Source: Rhodanobacter sp. OK091 (GTDB lineage Bacteria; Pseudomonadota; Gammaproteobacteria; Xanthomonadales; Rhodanobacteraceae). Taken from it: a stretch of 64,000 nucleotides of DNA. Positions 1-8,624 of the stretch are shown piece by piece. The stretch spans positions 1-64,000 of the forward strand of contig NZ_FRCH01000006.1 of the NCBI RefSeq assembly GCF_900142825.1. The letters run 5' to 3'. Made by a program: the position numbers and the translations under genes. The notes beneath the pieces were generated by a model. It made no database searches. It saw nothing but the letters and a program-made list of their open reading frames with translations, and had not been told where the DNA came from. The first letter of the stretch is position 1. Each line of letters starts with the position of its first letter.

Positions 1-90
1 CTGCAACTGCTGGCCTATCACGTCGCCGTGCTGCGCGGCACCGACGTCGATCAGCCGCGCAATCTGGCGAAGTCCGTGACGGTGGAATAA
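1..90 (+). CDS. glmS: GlmS C-terminal end (glucosamine-6-phosphate synthase), partial
   Basis: Only the last 29 codons and the TAA stop lie in the window. The residues include AYHVAVLRGTDVDQPRNLAK and end KSVTVE, the nearly invariant C-terminal tail of GlmS, which lines the isomerase/synthase active site. GlmS converts fructose-6-phosphate and glutamine to glucosamine-6-phosphate, the first step towards UDP-GlcNAc for peptidoglycan and LPS. The gene begins before the window. The tail is so conserved that the call is secure despite its short length. Confidence 0.95.
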   Translation: MQLLAYHVAVLRGTDVDQPRNLAKSVTVE

Positions 91-1440
91 AACCGGTCAC
101 GGTGATCTCTCGCTCATGGCTGGATGACTTCCATATCGCTGCTCGCGCTTGTGACCCGGTAGTTTTCCGCCAAAAACGTGCGCGGTAGTGAACCGTCATT
201 GGCTGGTCCGGCTTCAATGAAACATGGTCGAGGGCGAACGGCGCCGCGCCGTTGTCGCCCTATGGCTGTTCCTCTCGAACATGAAAGTCCACCTAATCTT
301 CACGACCATGTCGCAGAAAAAAAGCAAGCGCGATTGGTCGCAATCACAATCCCACTCTGATCAAAGATACGTGGCGCCCCTGCCGCTATCGCCTTGGACT
401 AGACAGGGCTGCAGAGTGAAGGGGAAATTTGTCCGGGCCGAGTGCCACGACAAAGGCGATCACCATGGACGGCGCGCAGGGGACATGACCGCATGCACGA
501 AAATTCAGTGGAGTTCATCACATTTTTTCGCGATGCGGCTTTCAAGTCTGCACAAGGCTTGAATAAGATCGATTCAAATCGGGAGTGCCCGGACGATGCC
601 CGCGGCGATGATGCGAGGCGCTCCCGGGGAACTCATGGCTACACCACACAGGTGCTCACAGGGGGCATCGGGGGCAGGCTTCCGCGAATCGCGGGTCGAA
701 CACCTCATCTATCCGGCACGGGGTCGCATGTCCTGTCGTCGCGCGAAGGTGTTCGCCTCACGGGAGCCGACTTCCTCAGGCGAACTCCCTATGGCATCGC
801 ATCAGCGAACTTGGACGTTCATGCCGGCACATCGGACCGTAGACAGTCGCGTAGCGCACGACATACAGGGGATGGTCGCATCCGCGCATCTTACGCGGCC
901 CACGCGGCCGCCTGTTTTTCTGGTTCATACAACCGCTGCGTCGTCCGGCGCAGCGAGGGCGCCTGCCGGCTCTGCGAACAGGGCAGGTGCTGCAGCAATA
1001 GATGAAGGGAACGGCTTCCCGGGACGGGAAGTGGCATACACAAAGGACATGTATCCATCGAGATGGACAAGACATGGGAGTACCCAATGTCGATGATTGA
1101 ATCGCACTACTTTCGCGCCCCATGGTTCGATGATTTTCTTCGCCATGCCCCGCTCCTGCATGCGCCACCCGCGCCTCGCCAGGTCTGACCGTTTCCCCAC
1201 AGCTCGCCTGAGCGATTGATCCGGGACTCCGTCCCGTCTTGACCATTGCGTGCGGTCGGCGATCGCGCGCGTAAGCAAGCAGGGGCGCGGAAAAAACAGG
1301 GGCACACGTCGTTCGCGTCGAATACCGGCTTGAAACCCATAGCGGTTTTGCGCCTCGGGCTTCTGCGCGCCCGCGATTCGTGCCCTCCGGCTTCCGGCCT
1401 CTGTCCCCCACACCCTGTCCCCCCCGCACACGGAGAAGGT
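91..1440. other. Long intergenic region without a convincing gene
   Basis: About 1.35 kb separate glmS from the autotransporter. Open frames exist on both strands, but they are rich in Arg, Ser, Cys and His, lack recognisable motifs and overlap each other, so I call none of them. The glmS stop lies inside a weak inverted repeat (CCGTGAC at about 75 with GTCACGG at about 96) that has no T-run. A short hairpin (GGGAC, CGTCCC) lies near 1226. C5 and C7 tracts lie just before the autotransporter ribosome binding site. I see no tRNA, IS end or CRISPR array. Confidence 0.5.
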
Positions 1441-4400
1441 ATGAACAAGATCTACAGCAAAGTTTGGAATTGCGCCTTGGCGCAAGTCGTCGTCGCTTCG
1501 GAGCTTGCCGCGCGTCATCGCGGCGGCATGGTCGACCGGCGCGGAGCACGTCATCGGCTATCCCCAAGCCGACTCAGCCTGGGCATTCTGACCGGGCTGA
1601 TCGCATTGGGCGGAGCGGGATGGGTTGAGCGGGCGGATGCGCAGTCGTTGGATTGCACCGCGGCGCCCTACAATCTCTACAGCAGCGCGACGTCGTGCAT
1701 GGGTTATGGCGCCAAGGCCAACGGTCTGGGTGCCACCGCGCTTGGCGGATCTGCGCTCACCGATGTGCTTGGCGGTTTGGCTGTGGGATATGTCGCACAT
1801 TCGGCGGGCCAGAACAGTATCTCCGTTGGCTTCCAGGCCTACAGCTCGGCCATCAATTCCATCTATCTGGGCGCACGCACGGCTGCTGGAACCGGTGCGC
1901 TGGCGGGTGGCGCGATCGCTATCGGCACGGATGTCACGGCTTCCGGCAGCAATGCCCTCGCTTTTGGGTCGACCGCGAAAGGCATTGGCGGCAATGCCGT
2001 TGCCATCGGCGTCCTCAGTTCCGTCGATGCAAACTCCGGCAACAGCGTTGCCATTGGTCCTTCGGCCAGCGCGGTGGGGGCCATCAATGCCGTCGCCCTC
2101 GGTTCGTCGGCCTCGGCGAGCGCGGGGCAAGGCACCGCACTGGGTGCCTTTACGAAGACCACCGGTGATGGCGCAACGGCGGTCGGACTTTCATCGCAAA
2201 GTCTTGCTTCCCATGCAACCGCCGTTGGCTGGCAAGCCTATGCGACCGCCCTCAACGCCGTCTATCTGGGCGCCCGCACGGTCGGGACCGGCGCATCGGC
2301 CGAATCGGCTATCGCCATCGGCACGGATGTGACTGCTTCAGGCATCTATTCCATCGGCATGGGGCTGCAGGCGAACGCAAGCCAGGGTGACGCCATTGCC
2401 ATCGGTAGGCAGGCAGTTGCGACTGGCATTAACTCCATCTATTTAGGGGCGCTCCAGAGCGGTATCGCCGGCGCAGGCGCCACGGCGAACAATGCGATTG
2501 CTGTCGGCACGGATATCACCGCCAGTGGGACAGGGGCAGTCGGATTAGGCAATTTTACGGTTGCGTCGGGTACGAACAGCCTTGCATTGGGCGCCAGTTC
2601 CGCGACGGCTCAGAACGCCGTGGCGGTCGGGCAACAGTCCGGTGCATCGGCTGCCAATGCCACGGCGATCGGTTTTGCATCGAAGGCACAGGCGGTTTCT
2701 ACCGTCGCGTTCGGCGACAGCAATACCGTTGCCGCCGCGGCCGGCACCGGCTCCATCGCCGGCGGCCATAACTCGCAAGTGCGCGGCGGTCTCGGAGCCG
2801 TCGCACTCGGCGAGGCACAGACCGCCACCGGCAACGGTGCGGTGGCGATCGGCGATCCGAACATCGCCAATGGCAACGGCGCCGTGGCGATGGGCTCCAA
2901 CAACGTCGCCGCAGGCGATGCCGCCGGCACCACCGCGGCGGATGGCGCCGTAGCGATCGGCAACAGCAACCAGGCGATCGGCCAGGGCTCGGTCGCGCTG
3001 GGCGATACCAGCAAGGCGCTGGCCGCTGGCGCGTTAGCCTTCGGCAACGCGGCCACCGCCAACAATGCGAATGACGTGGCGCTGGGCTCGGGCTCCACCA
3101 CCACCACGGCGGTGGGCACGCCGAGCTACGTCATCGGCGGCACCACGTACAACTTCGCCGGTACTACGCCGACCAGTACGGTGAGCGTGGGCGCATTGAA
3201 CGCCGAGCGCACCATCACCAACGTGGCGGCGGGTCGCATCAGCGGCAGCAGCACGGATGCGATCAACGGGTCGCAGCTCTACGCAGTGACGCAGGCGGTG
3301 CAGTCGCTCGCGACCAATACGCCACTTCACTACTACAGCGTCAACGACGGCGGCACGCAGGGGGGCAACTACCTCAACAACGGCGCTACCGGCGCCAATT
3401 CGATGGCGGCAGGCATCGCGGCCGCGGCGTCGGGCAGTCAAGCCGTAGCGCAGGGCTATCAGGCGAACGCGTCGGGCGGCGATGCCATTGCGCTCGGCAC
3501 CCGCACCAACGCTTCGGCCGTCAGCAGCACCGCGATCGGCGTCAACGCCACGGCATCGGGGGTCAGCGGCTCTACGGCGGTTGGCGCCTTCGCCAACGCC
3601 AGCGCCACCAACAGTCTTGCGCTCGGCGAGTTCGCCAGTGCGTCCGGCGTGGGTGCCTCGGCCGTCGGCCCCGGCGCGAACGCCGCGGCGGCGAGCGCCA
3701 CAGCGCTCGGCAATCTTTCGCAGGCGCTGGCGGTATCGACGGTTGCGCTAGGTGACGGCAATACCGTCGCCGCGGCGGCGGGGACCGGTTCCATCGCCGG
3801 CGGCCATAACTCGCAGGTGCTGGGTGGCACCGGCGCGGTGGCGTTGGGCGAAAGCCAGACCGTCAACGGCAATGGCGCGGTGGCGATCGGCGATCCGAAT
3901 TCGTCCACGGGTAACGGCGCCGTCACCGTGGGTGCGAACAACACCGCCAACGGCGACGGCGCGGTGGCGTTGGGCAATACCAACAATGCGCAAGGCGTGG
4001 GCTCGGTAGCGATCGGCAATACCAGCAGCGCGCTGGGCGCCGGCTCGCTGGCGTTCGGCAACACGGCCACTGCCAACAATGCGAATGACGTGGCGCTGGG
4101 TTCGGGTTCCACCACCACCACGGCGGTGGGCACGCCGAACTACGTCATCGCTGGCACCACGTACAACTTCGCCGGTACCACGCCGAACAGCACGGTGAGC
4201 GTGGGCGCGGGCGGTGCCGAGCGCACCATCACCAACGTGGCGGCGGGTCGCATCAATGGCGGCAGCACGGATGCGATCAATGGTTCGCAGTTGTTCGCTA
4301 CCAACCAGGCCATCGACAGCCTGAGCAGCACGGTCACCGCCAACACGACGCACTACTACAGCGTCAACGACGGCGGCACGCAGGGCGGCAACTACACCAA

Positions 4401-7400
4401 CAACGGCGCCACCGGCCTCGATGCGCTGGCCGCTGGCGTGGGCTCCACCGCCACCGCCAACAACGCCACCGCACTCGGCCAAGGCACCGGCGTTTCGGTG
4501 CTGGGCGGCGTGGCGCTGGGCTCGGGCGCGGTATCCGACCGCGCGATCGCACCGACCTCGGGCTCGATCCTCGTCGGCACCAATGTGATTCCGTACAACA
4601 CGACGGATCGCAACTTGCTGGGCGCCGTATCGGTAGGCAACGCCACCGACTTCCGTCAGATCACCAATGTGGCGGACGGCACGCTGGACCAGGACGCAGT
4701 GACCCTGCGCCAGTTGAAGGGCGCGATGAGTTCGTTCTCGGTCACGCCGATCAAGTACTTCCACGCCAACTCCACTGCCACCGATTCGCTGGCGGCGGGT
4801 GCCGAGTCGGTGGCCATCGGTCCGCAGACGACGGTGAACGGTGACAATGGCATCGGCATGGGCAATGGCGCGATCGTGCAGCAGACCGCGCCGGGCGGCA
4901 CCGCGATCGGCCAGAACGCCACGGTGAACCTGGCCGATGGTGTGGCGCTGGGCACCAACGCCACTTCCAACGGCATCCAGGCGATGGCGCTGGGCGCGGG
5001 TACGCAGGCGTCGTTCGCCGGCAGCGTAGCGTTGGGCGCGGGCTCGGCGACAGCGGCGGCGGTCGGTACTCCAAGCACGTCCATCAACGGCACCACGTAC
5101 GCCTTCGCGGGTACGACGCCGGGTTCGACGGTGAGCGTGGGCGCAGTTGGCGCGGAGCGCACCATCACCAACGTGGCCGCCGGCCGCGTCGATCAGAACA
5201 GCACGGATGCGATCAACGGCAGCCAGCTGTTCGCCGCCAATCAGGCGATCGGCGCCGTGGGCAGCAGTGTCACCAATCTGGGCAATACGGTGACCAACCT
5301 GGGCACGACCATCGCCAACAGCTACGGCGGCAGCACCACCTACGATCCGGCTACCGGCACGCTCAACACCAGCCTTACCTATGGCGGCAATACGTACAGC
5401 TCGCTGCAGCAGATCTTCAACCAGATCGACACCGGCGGCATCAAGTATTTCCACGCCAATTCCACTCTTGCCGACTCGCTGGCGAACGGCGTCAACAGCG
5501 TGGCGATCGGTCCGGTGTCCACGGCTAATACAGCCAATGCGGTCTCCATTGGCAATGGCGCCACTGCAGGCACCAATGCCGGCGACGTGGCGCTGGGCGC
5601 GGGCAGCGTCACCGGCGCGGTGGTTGCCACTACCGGCGGCACCATCGCGGGTAACGCCTACACCTACGCCGGCACTACGCCCAGCAGCACGGTGAGCGTA
5701 GGCACGGCAGGGGCAGAGCGCACCATCACCAACGTGGCGGCGGGCCAGGTGAATGGGAACAGCACGGATGCCATCAATGGCTCGCAGCTGTTTGCCACCA
5801 ACCAGGCGCTGGATACGCTCAGCAACACGGTGATGGCCAGCGCCACGCACTACTACAGCGTGAATGACGGCGGCACGCAGGGCGGCAATTACGCCAACAA
5901 CGGCGCTACCGGACTCGACGCGCTGGCGGCAGGTGTGGGAGCCGCGGCGACGGCGGATAGCAGTACGGCGCTGGGTCAGAACACGGGCGTGTCGATACGG
6001 GGCGGCGTGGCGCTGGGTTCGGGCGCGGTATCCGACCGCGCGATCGTACCGACCTCGGGCTCGATCCTCGTCGGCACCAATGTGATTCCGTACAACACGA
6101 CGGATCGCAACTTGCTGGGCGCCGTATCGGTAGGCAACGCCACCGACTTCCGTCAGATCACCAATGTGGCGGACGGCACGCTGGACCAGGACGCAGTGAC
6201 CTTGCGCCAGCTCAAGGGCGCGATGAGCTCGTTCTCGGTCACGCCGACCAAGTATTTCCACGCCAACTCCACGGCTTCCGATTCGCTCGCCGCCGGCGCG
6301 GAATCGGTGGCGGTCGGTCCCAAGACCACAGTGAACGGCGACAACGGCGTCGGTATCGGCAACGGTGCGATCGTGCAGCAGACGGCGCCGGGCGGCACCG
6401 CGATCGGCCAGAACGCGACAGTGAACCTGGCCGACGGCGTGGCACTTGGCACCAACGCCACTTCCAACGGTATCCAGGCGATGGCGTTGGGCGCGGGCAC
6501 GCAGGCGGCTTATGCGGGCAGCGTAGCGCTCGGCGCGGGTTCGGTGACGGACGCAGCGGTCGGCACCGCCAGCACCACGCTCGCCGGCGTCACGTACAAC
6601 TTCGCCGGCACAACGCCGGGCTCGACGGTGAGCGTGGGCAGCGTGGGTGCGGAGCGCACGCTTACCAACGTGGCGGCCGGCCGCATCAGTGGAGCCAGCA
6701 CCGACGCGATCAACGGCTCGCAGCTGTTCGCTACCAATCAGACGCTGTCGGCGCTCTATTCACAGCTCATCAGCCTCAACAACATCGTCAACAACCTGCC
6801 GCAAGGCGGCACTGTCACCAACATCAACACGTACCAGACCAGCGCGGACAACACGTCGAACGCCTCGGCGACGGGCAACAACTCGACCGCCGTCGGTGCC
6901 GGCTCCAACGCGTCGGGCAACAGCAGCACGGCGGTCGGTGCGGGTTCGACGGCCAGCGGCGACAACAGCGTGGCGATCGGTGCCGGCTCGGTGGCGTCGC
7001 AAGCCAATTCGGTGTCGGTGGGTTCGGTAGGCAACGAGCGCACCGTCACCAACGTGGCGGCGGGCGTGAACAACACCGACGCAGTGAACGTAGGCCAGCT
7101 CAACCAAGCCATCCAGACTGCCAAGGACTGGTCCAAAGACTACGTCGATCAGCGTTTCCAGGGCGTGGACCGAGACCTCAACCGCATCGGCAACCGCGCT
7201 GACGCGGGCGTCGCCGCGGCGATGGCCATGGCCAGCCTGCCGCAGGCCTACCAGCCGAACCAGAGCTCGGCGGGGGTGGCGTTGGGCAGTTTCCACGGCG
7301 AGGCCGGCATCGCCATCGGCGTGTCGACCATCACCGAGAGCGGCCACTACGTGTTCAAGCTCAACGCCACGAGCAACTCGCGCGGCGATACCGGCGCGGG

Positions 7401-7425
7401 CGTCGGCGCTGGCGTGGTGTGGTGA
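1441..7425 (+). CDS. Giant YadA-type trimeric autotransporter adhesin
   Basis: This is a 1994-residue surface adhesin of the type V-c secretion family, expected to trimerise and anchor in the outer membrane. The chosen ATG follows GGAGAAGG and starts with the extended signal peptide MNKIYSKVWNCALAQVVVAS; cleavage is likely near ADAQ, residues 65-68. The passenger is a long series of head repeats (AIG, ALG, AVG with Ala/Gly/Asn) interrupted several times by neck/connector-like stretches (AERTITNVAAGR, STDAINGSQLF). The last 90 or so residues (NRIGNRADAGVAAAMAMASL through GVGAGVVW) match the YadA membrane anchor. The open frame extends upstream to 1246, but that part lacks signal features. Two long passenger segments 1497 bp apart are nearly identical, which points to duplication or gene conversion. 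It probably forms an operon with the lipoprotein gene 38 bp downstream. Ligand unknown. Confidence 0.95.
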   Translation: MNKIYSKVWNCALAQVVVASELAARHRGGMVDRRGARHRLSPSRLSLGILTGLIALGGAGWVERADAQSLDCTAAPYNLYSSATSCMGYGAKANGLGATALGGSALTDVLGGLAVGYVAHSAGQNSISVGFQAYSSAINSIYLGARTAAGTGALAGGAIAIGTDVTASGSNALAFGSTAKGIGGNAVAIGVLSSVDANSGNSVAIGPSASAVGAINAVALGSSASASAGQGTALGAFTKTTGDGATAVGLSSQSLASHATAVGWQAYATALNAVYLGARTVGTGASAESAIAIGTDVTASGIYSIGMGLQANASQGDAIAIGRQAVATGINSIYLGALQSGIAGAGATANNAIAVGTDITASGTGAVGLGNFTVASGTNSLALGASSATAQNAVAVGQQSGASAANATAIGFASKAQAVSTVAFGDSNTVAAAAGTGSIAGGHNSQVRGGLGAVALGEAQTATGNGAVAIGDPNIANGNGAVAMGSNNVAAGDAAGTTAADGAVAIGNSNQAIGQGSVALGDTSKALAAGALAFGNAATANNANDVALGSGSTTTTAVGTPSYVIGGTTYNFAGTTPTSTVSVGALNAERTITNVAAGRISGSSTDAINGSQLYAVTQAVQSLATNTPLHYYSVNDGGTQGGNYLNNGATGANSMAAGIAAAASGSQAVAQGYQANASGGDAIALGTRTNASAVSSTAIGVNATASGVSGSTAVGAFANASATNSLALGEFASASGVGASAVGPGANAAAASATALGNLSQALAVSTVALGDGNTVAAAAGTGSIAGGHNSQVLGGTGAVALGESQTVNGNGAVAIGDPNSSTGNGAVTVGANNTANGDGAVALGNTNNAQGVGSVAIGNTSSALGAGSLAFGNTATANNANDVALGSGSTTTTAVGTPNYVIAGTTYNFAGTTPNSTVSVGAGGAERTITNVAAGRINGGSTDAINGSQLFATNQAIDSLSSTVTANTTHYYSVNDGGTQGGNYTNNGATGLDALAAGVGSTATANNATALGQGTGVSVLGGVALGSGAVSDRAIAPTSGSILVGTNVIPYNTTDRNLLGAVSVGNATDFRQITNVADGTLDQDAVTLRQLKGAMSSFSVTPIKYFHANSTATDSLAAGAESVAIGPQTTVNGDNGIGMGNGAIVQQTAPGGTAIGQNATVNLADGVALGTNATSNGIQAMALGAGTQASFAGSVALGAGSATAAAVGTPSTSINGTTYAFAGTTPGSTVSVGAVGAERTITNVAAGRVDQNSTDAINGSQLFAANQAIGAVGSSVTNLGNTVTNLGTTIANSYGGSTTYDPATGTLNTSLTYGGNTYSSLQQIFNQIDTGGIKYFHANSTLADSLANGVNSVAIGPVSTANTANAVSIGNGATAGTNAGDVALGAGSVTGAVVATTGGTIAGNAYTYAGTTPSSTVSVGTAGAERTITNVAAGQVNGNSTDAINGSQLFATNQALDTLSNTVMASATHYYSVNDGGTQGGNYANNGATGLDALAAGVGAAATADSSTALGQNTGVSIRGGVALGSGAVSDRAIVPTSGSILVGTNVIPYNTTDRNLLGAVSVGNATDFRQITNVADGTLDQDAVTLRQLKGAMSSFSVTPTKYFHANSTASDSLAAGAESVAVGPKTTVNGDNGVGIGNGAIVQQTAPGGTAIGQNATVNLADGVALGTNATSNGIQAMALGAGTQAAYAGSVALGAGSVTDAAVGTASTTLAGVTYNFAGTTPGSTVSVGSVGAERTLTNVAAGRISGASTDAINGSQLFATNQTLSALYSQLISLNNIVNNLPQGGTVTNINTYQTSADNTSNASATGNNSTAVGAGSNASGNSSTAVGAGSTASGDNSVAIGAGSVASQANSVSVGSVGNERTVTNVAAGVNNTDAVNVGQLNQAIQTAKDWSKDYVDQRFQGVDRDLNRIGNRADAGVAAAMAMASLPQAYQPNQSSAGVALGSFHGEAGIAIGVSTITESGHYVFKLNATSNSRGDTGAGVGAGVVW

Positions 7426-7463
7426 GGAAGAATTTCATGAACGCTATTCCAGGAGTCAACAAC

Positions 7464-8279
7464 ATGCGTGCATCGTTCAAAGGTATCGCTCTGGCCGCGC
7501 TGGCTCTGGCGCTCGCCGCCTGCGGCAACGTCAGCCACAACGTGGCGAAAGATGGTCGTTCGGCCGGCGAGGTGGTGTGGCCGGCGCCGACAGACACCAC
7601 GCCCATGCACAAGGGAGGCACTTTCCCCAACCTCGCCAACCTGCGGCAGGTGAGGGCCGGCCTCAACAAGCAGCAAGTGTCGGACCTGATCGGCTATCCG
7701 CACTTCAGCGAAGGCATATGGGGCGTGAGGGAATGGAACTACGTGTTCAACTTCCGCAAGGCCGGCAGCGACGAGATCGTGGTGTGCCAGTACAAGGTGC
7801 TGTTCGACGAGGACAAGCTCGCGCGCAGCTTCTACTGGAAGCCGGAAGCTTGCGCCGATCTGCTGAAGGAGCAGGCTCCCGCGGCGTCTGCCGCACGGGC
7901 GCCGGCCAAGCCGCGCGTGCTGTCCGCCGATGCGCTGTTCGCGTTCGACCGGGCCGAACTCTCGCCGGCCGGACACACGGCACTGGATGACCTGGCTGCG
8001 AAATTGCGCGGGCAGAGCGACAAGCTGCGTTCTGTGCGCATCGTCGGCTATACCGATCGTCTCGGCGGCGAGGCCTACAACCAGACCTTGTCGCAGCGCC
8101 GCGCCCAAACGGTGAAGGACTATCTGGTGGCGCGAGGCGTGCCGGGCGATCGCGTCACCGCCGAGGGCTTGGGCAAGGCCGATCCGGTGAAGGACTGCCA
8201 GGAGGGTCCGCGTGTGCAGCTGATCGCATGCCTGGCGCCGAATCGAAGAGTGGAGATATGGATCGACGGCATGGAGTGA
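7464..8279 (+). CDS. OmpA-domain lipoprotein with SmpA/OmlA-like segment
   Basis: A 271-residue lipoprotein. The start ATG at 7464 has AGGAG upstream and gives a clean lipoprotein signal with lipobox LAAC (Cys20); in-frame ATGs further upstream would spoil it. Residues about 60-130 (LRQVRAGLNKQQVSDLIGYP, then WNYVFNFR and a conserved Cys) resemble the BamE/SmpA-OmlA fold. The C-terminal half from about residue 155 is an OmpA-type peptidoglycan-binding domain (ALFAFDRAELSP; GYTDRLGGEAYNQTLSQRRA), with the Asp and Arg that contact diaminopimelate in that family. It directly follows the trimeric autotransporter, so it may help assemble or tether the adhesin. That role is inference from position; the domains themselves are clear. 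Confidence 0.85.
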   Translation: MRASFKGIALAALALALAACGNVSHNVAKDGRSAGEVVWPAPTDTTPMHKGGTFPNLANLRQVRAGLNKQQVSDLIGYPHFSEGIWGVREWNYVFNFRKAGSDEIVVCQYKVLFDEDKLARSFYWKPEACADLLKEQAPAASAARAPAKPRVLSADALFAFDRAELSPAGHTALDDLAAKLRGQSDKLRSVRIVGYTDRLGGEAYNQTLSQRRAQTVKDYLVARGVPGDRVTAEGLGKADPVKDCQEGPRVQLIACLAPNRRVEIWIDGME

Positions 8280-8317
8280 GGACGAGTCAGTCTAGGTGGC
8301 TCAATCGGTCACCTTCG

Positions 8318-8346
8318 CGCCGTTGCCGGCTAGTCCGGCAACGGCG
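8318..8346 (+). terminator. GC-rich hairpin after the OmpA lipoprotein gene
   Basis: CGCCGTTGCCGG at 8318-8329 pairs perfectly with CCGGCAACGGCG at 8335-8346 (12-bp stem, 5-nt loop). Only TTGT follows, so termination would be weak or factor-assisted. It lies about 40 bp after the stop codon of the adhesin operon. Confidence 0.5.
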
Positions 8347-8473
8347 TTGTCGTCGATGGAGTGAGCGGCGAACTGGAAACCGCCGACAGGTACGACGAGT
8401 CTTCGTTTTATGACACGGTTGTCATTTTGAGGCGGTTGCTTGTCGACACGGCCGACGGCTTGATGTAAACCCA

Positions 8474-8546
8474 AATTTAGATCGATACAAAACGCGGCTC
8501 CCCCATGGCCGCTTTTTTCCACCCCGAATTTAGATCGATCTAAATT
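8474..8546. promoter_or_regulatory. Paired operator-like sites upstream of the Oar-like receptor
   Basis: Positions 8527-8546 are a perfect 20-bp palindrome, AATTTAGATCGATCTAAATT. A second, partly degenerate copy, AATTTAGATCGATACAAA, lies at 8474-8491, 53 bp upstream (about five helical turns). The even palindrome with a central CG resembles operators of LacI-family repressors; the assignment is inference. A possible promoter (TTGATG at 8460, GATACA at 8484, 18-bp spacing) would place the upstream copy between and over the -35 and -10 elements. I see the motif nowhere else in the window, so it is probably not the xylose regulator's site. Confidence 0.6.
8494..8518 (+). terminator. Short hairpin followed by six T
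   Basis: GCGGC at 8494-8498 pairs with GCCGC at 8508-8512 and is followed at once by TTTTTT (8513-8518), the form of an intrinsic terminator. It lies between the two operator-like sites upstream of the TonB receptor. It may end read-through from the adhesin operon or attenuate the receptor leader. Confidence 0.55.
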
Positions 8547-8624
8547 AAGCCAGGGGAACACCTCACGGCTCAGCGCAGTCGGCCCACTGGCCCGTTCATC
8601 CAGCATCGACGGGAGAGCAAGCAC

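Noticed and set aside
1246..1440. Upstream extension of the adhesin frame
   Set aside because: The ATG at 1441 has a ribosome binding site and starts the canonical extended signal peptide; the 65 extra residues have no signal-like character.
442..1567. Open frames on both strands in the region before the adhesin
   Set aside because: Overlapping, Arg/Ser/Cys-rich, no recognisable family and no start signals.
3748..6261. 837-residue open frame antisense to the adhesin
   Set aside because: It mirrors the repetitive, GC-rich adhesin coding sequence; its Arg/His/Ala-rich translation has no motifs and no start signals.
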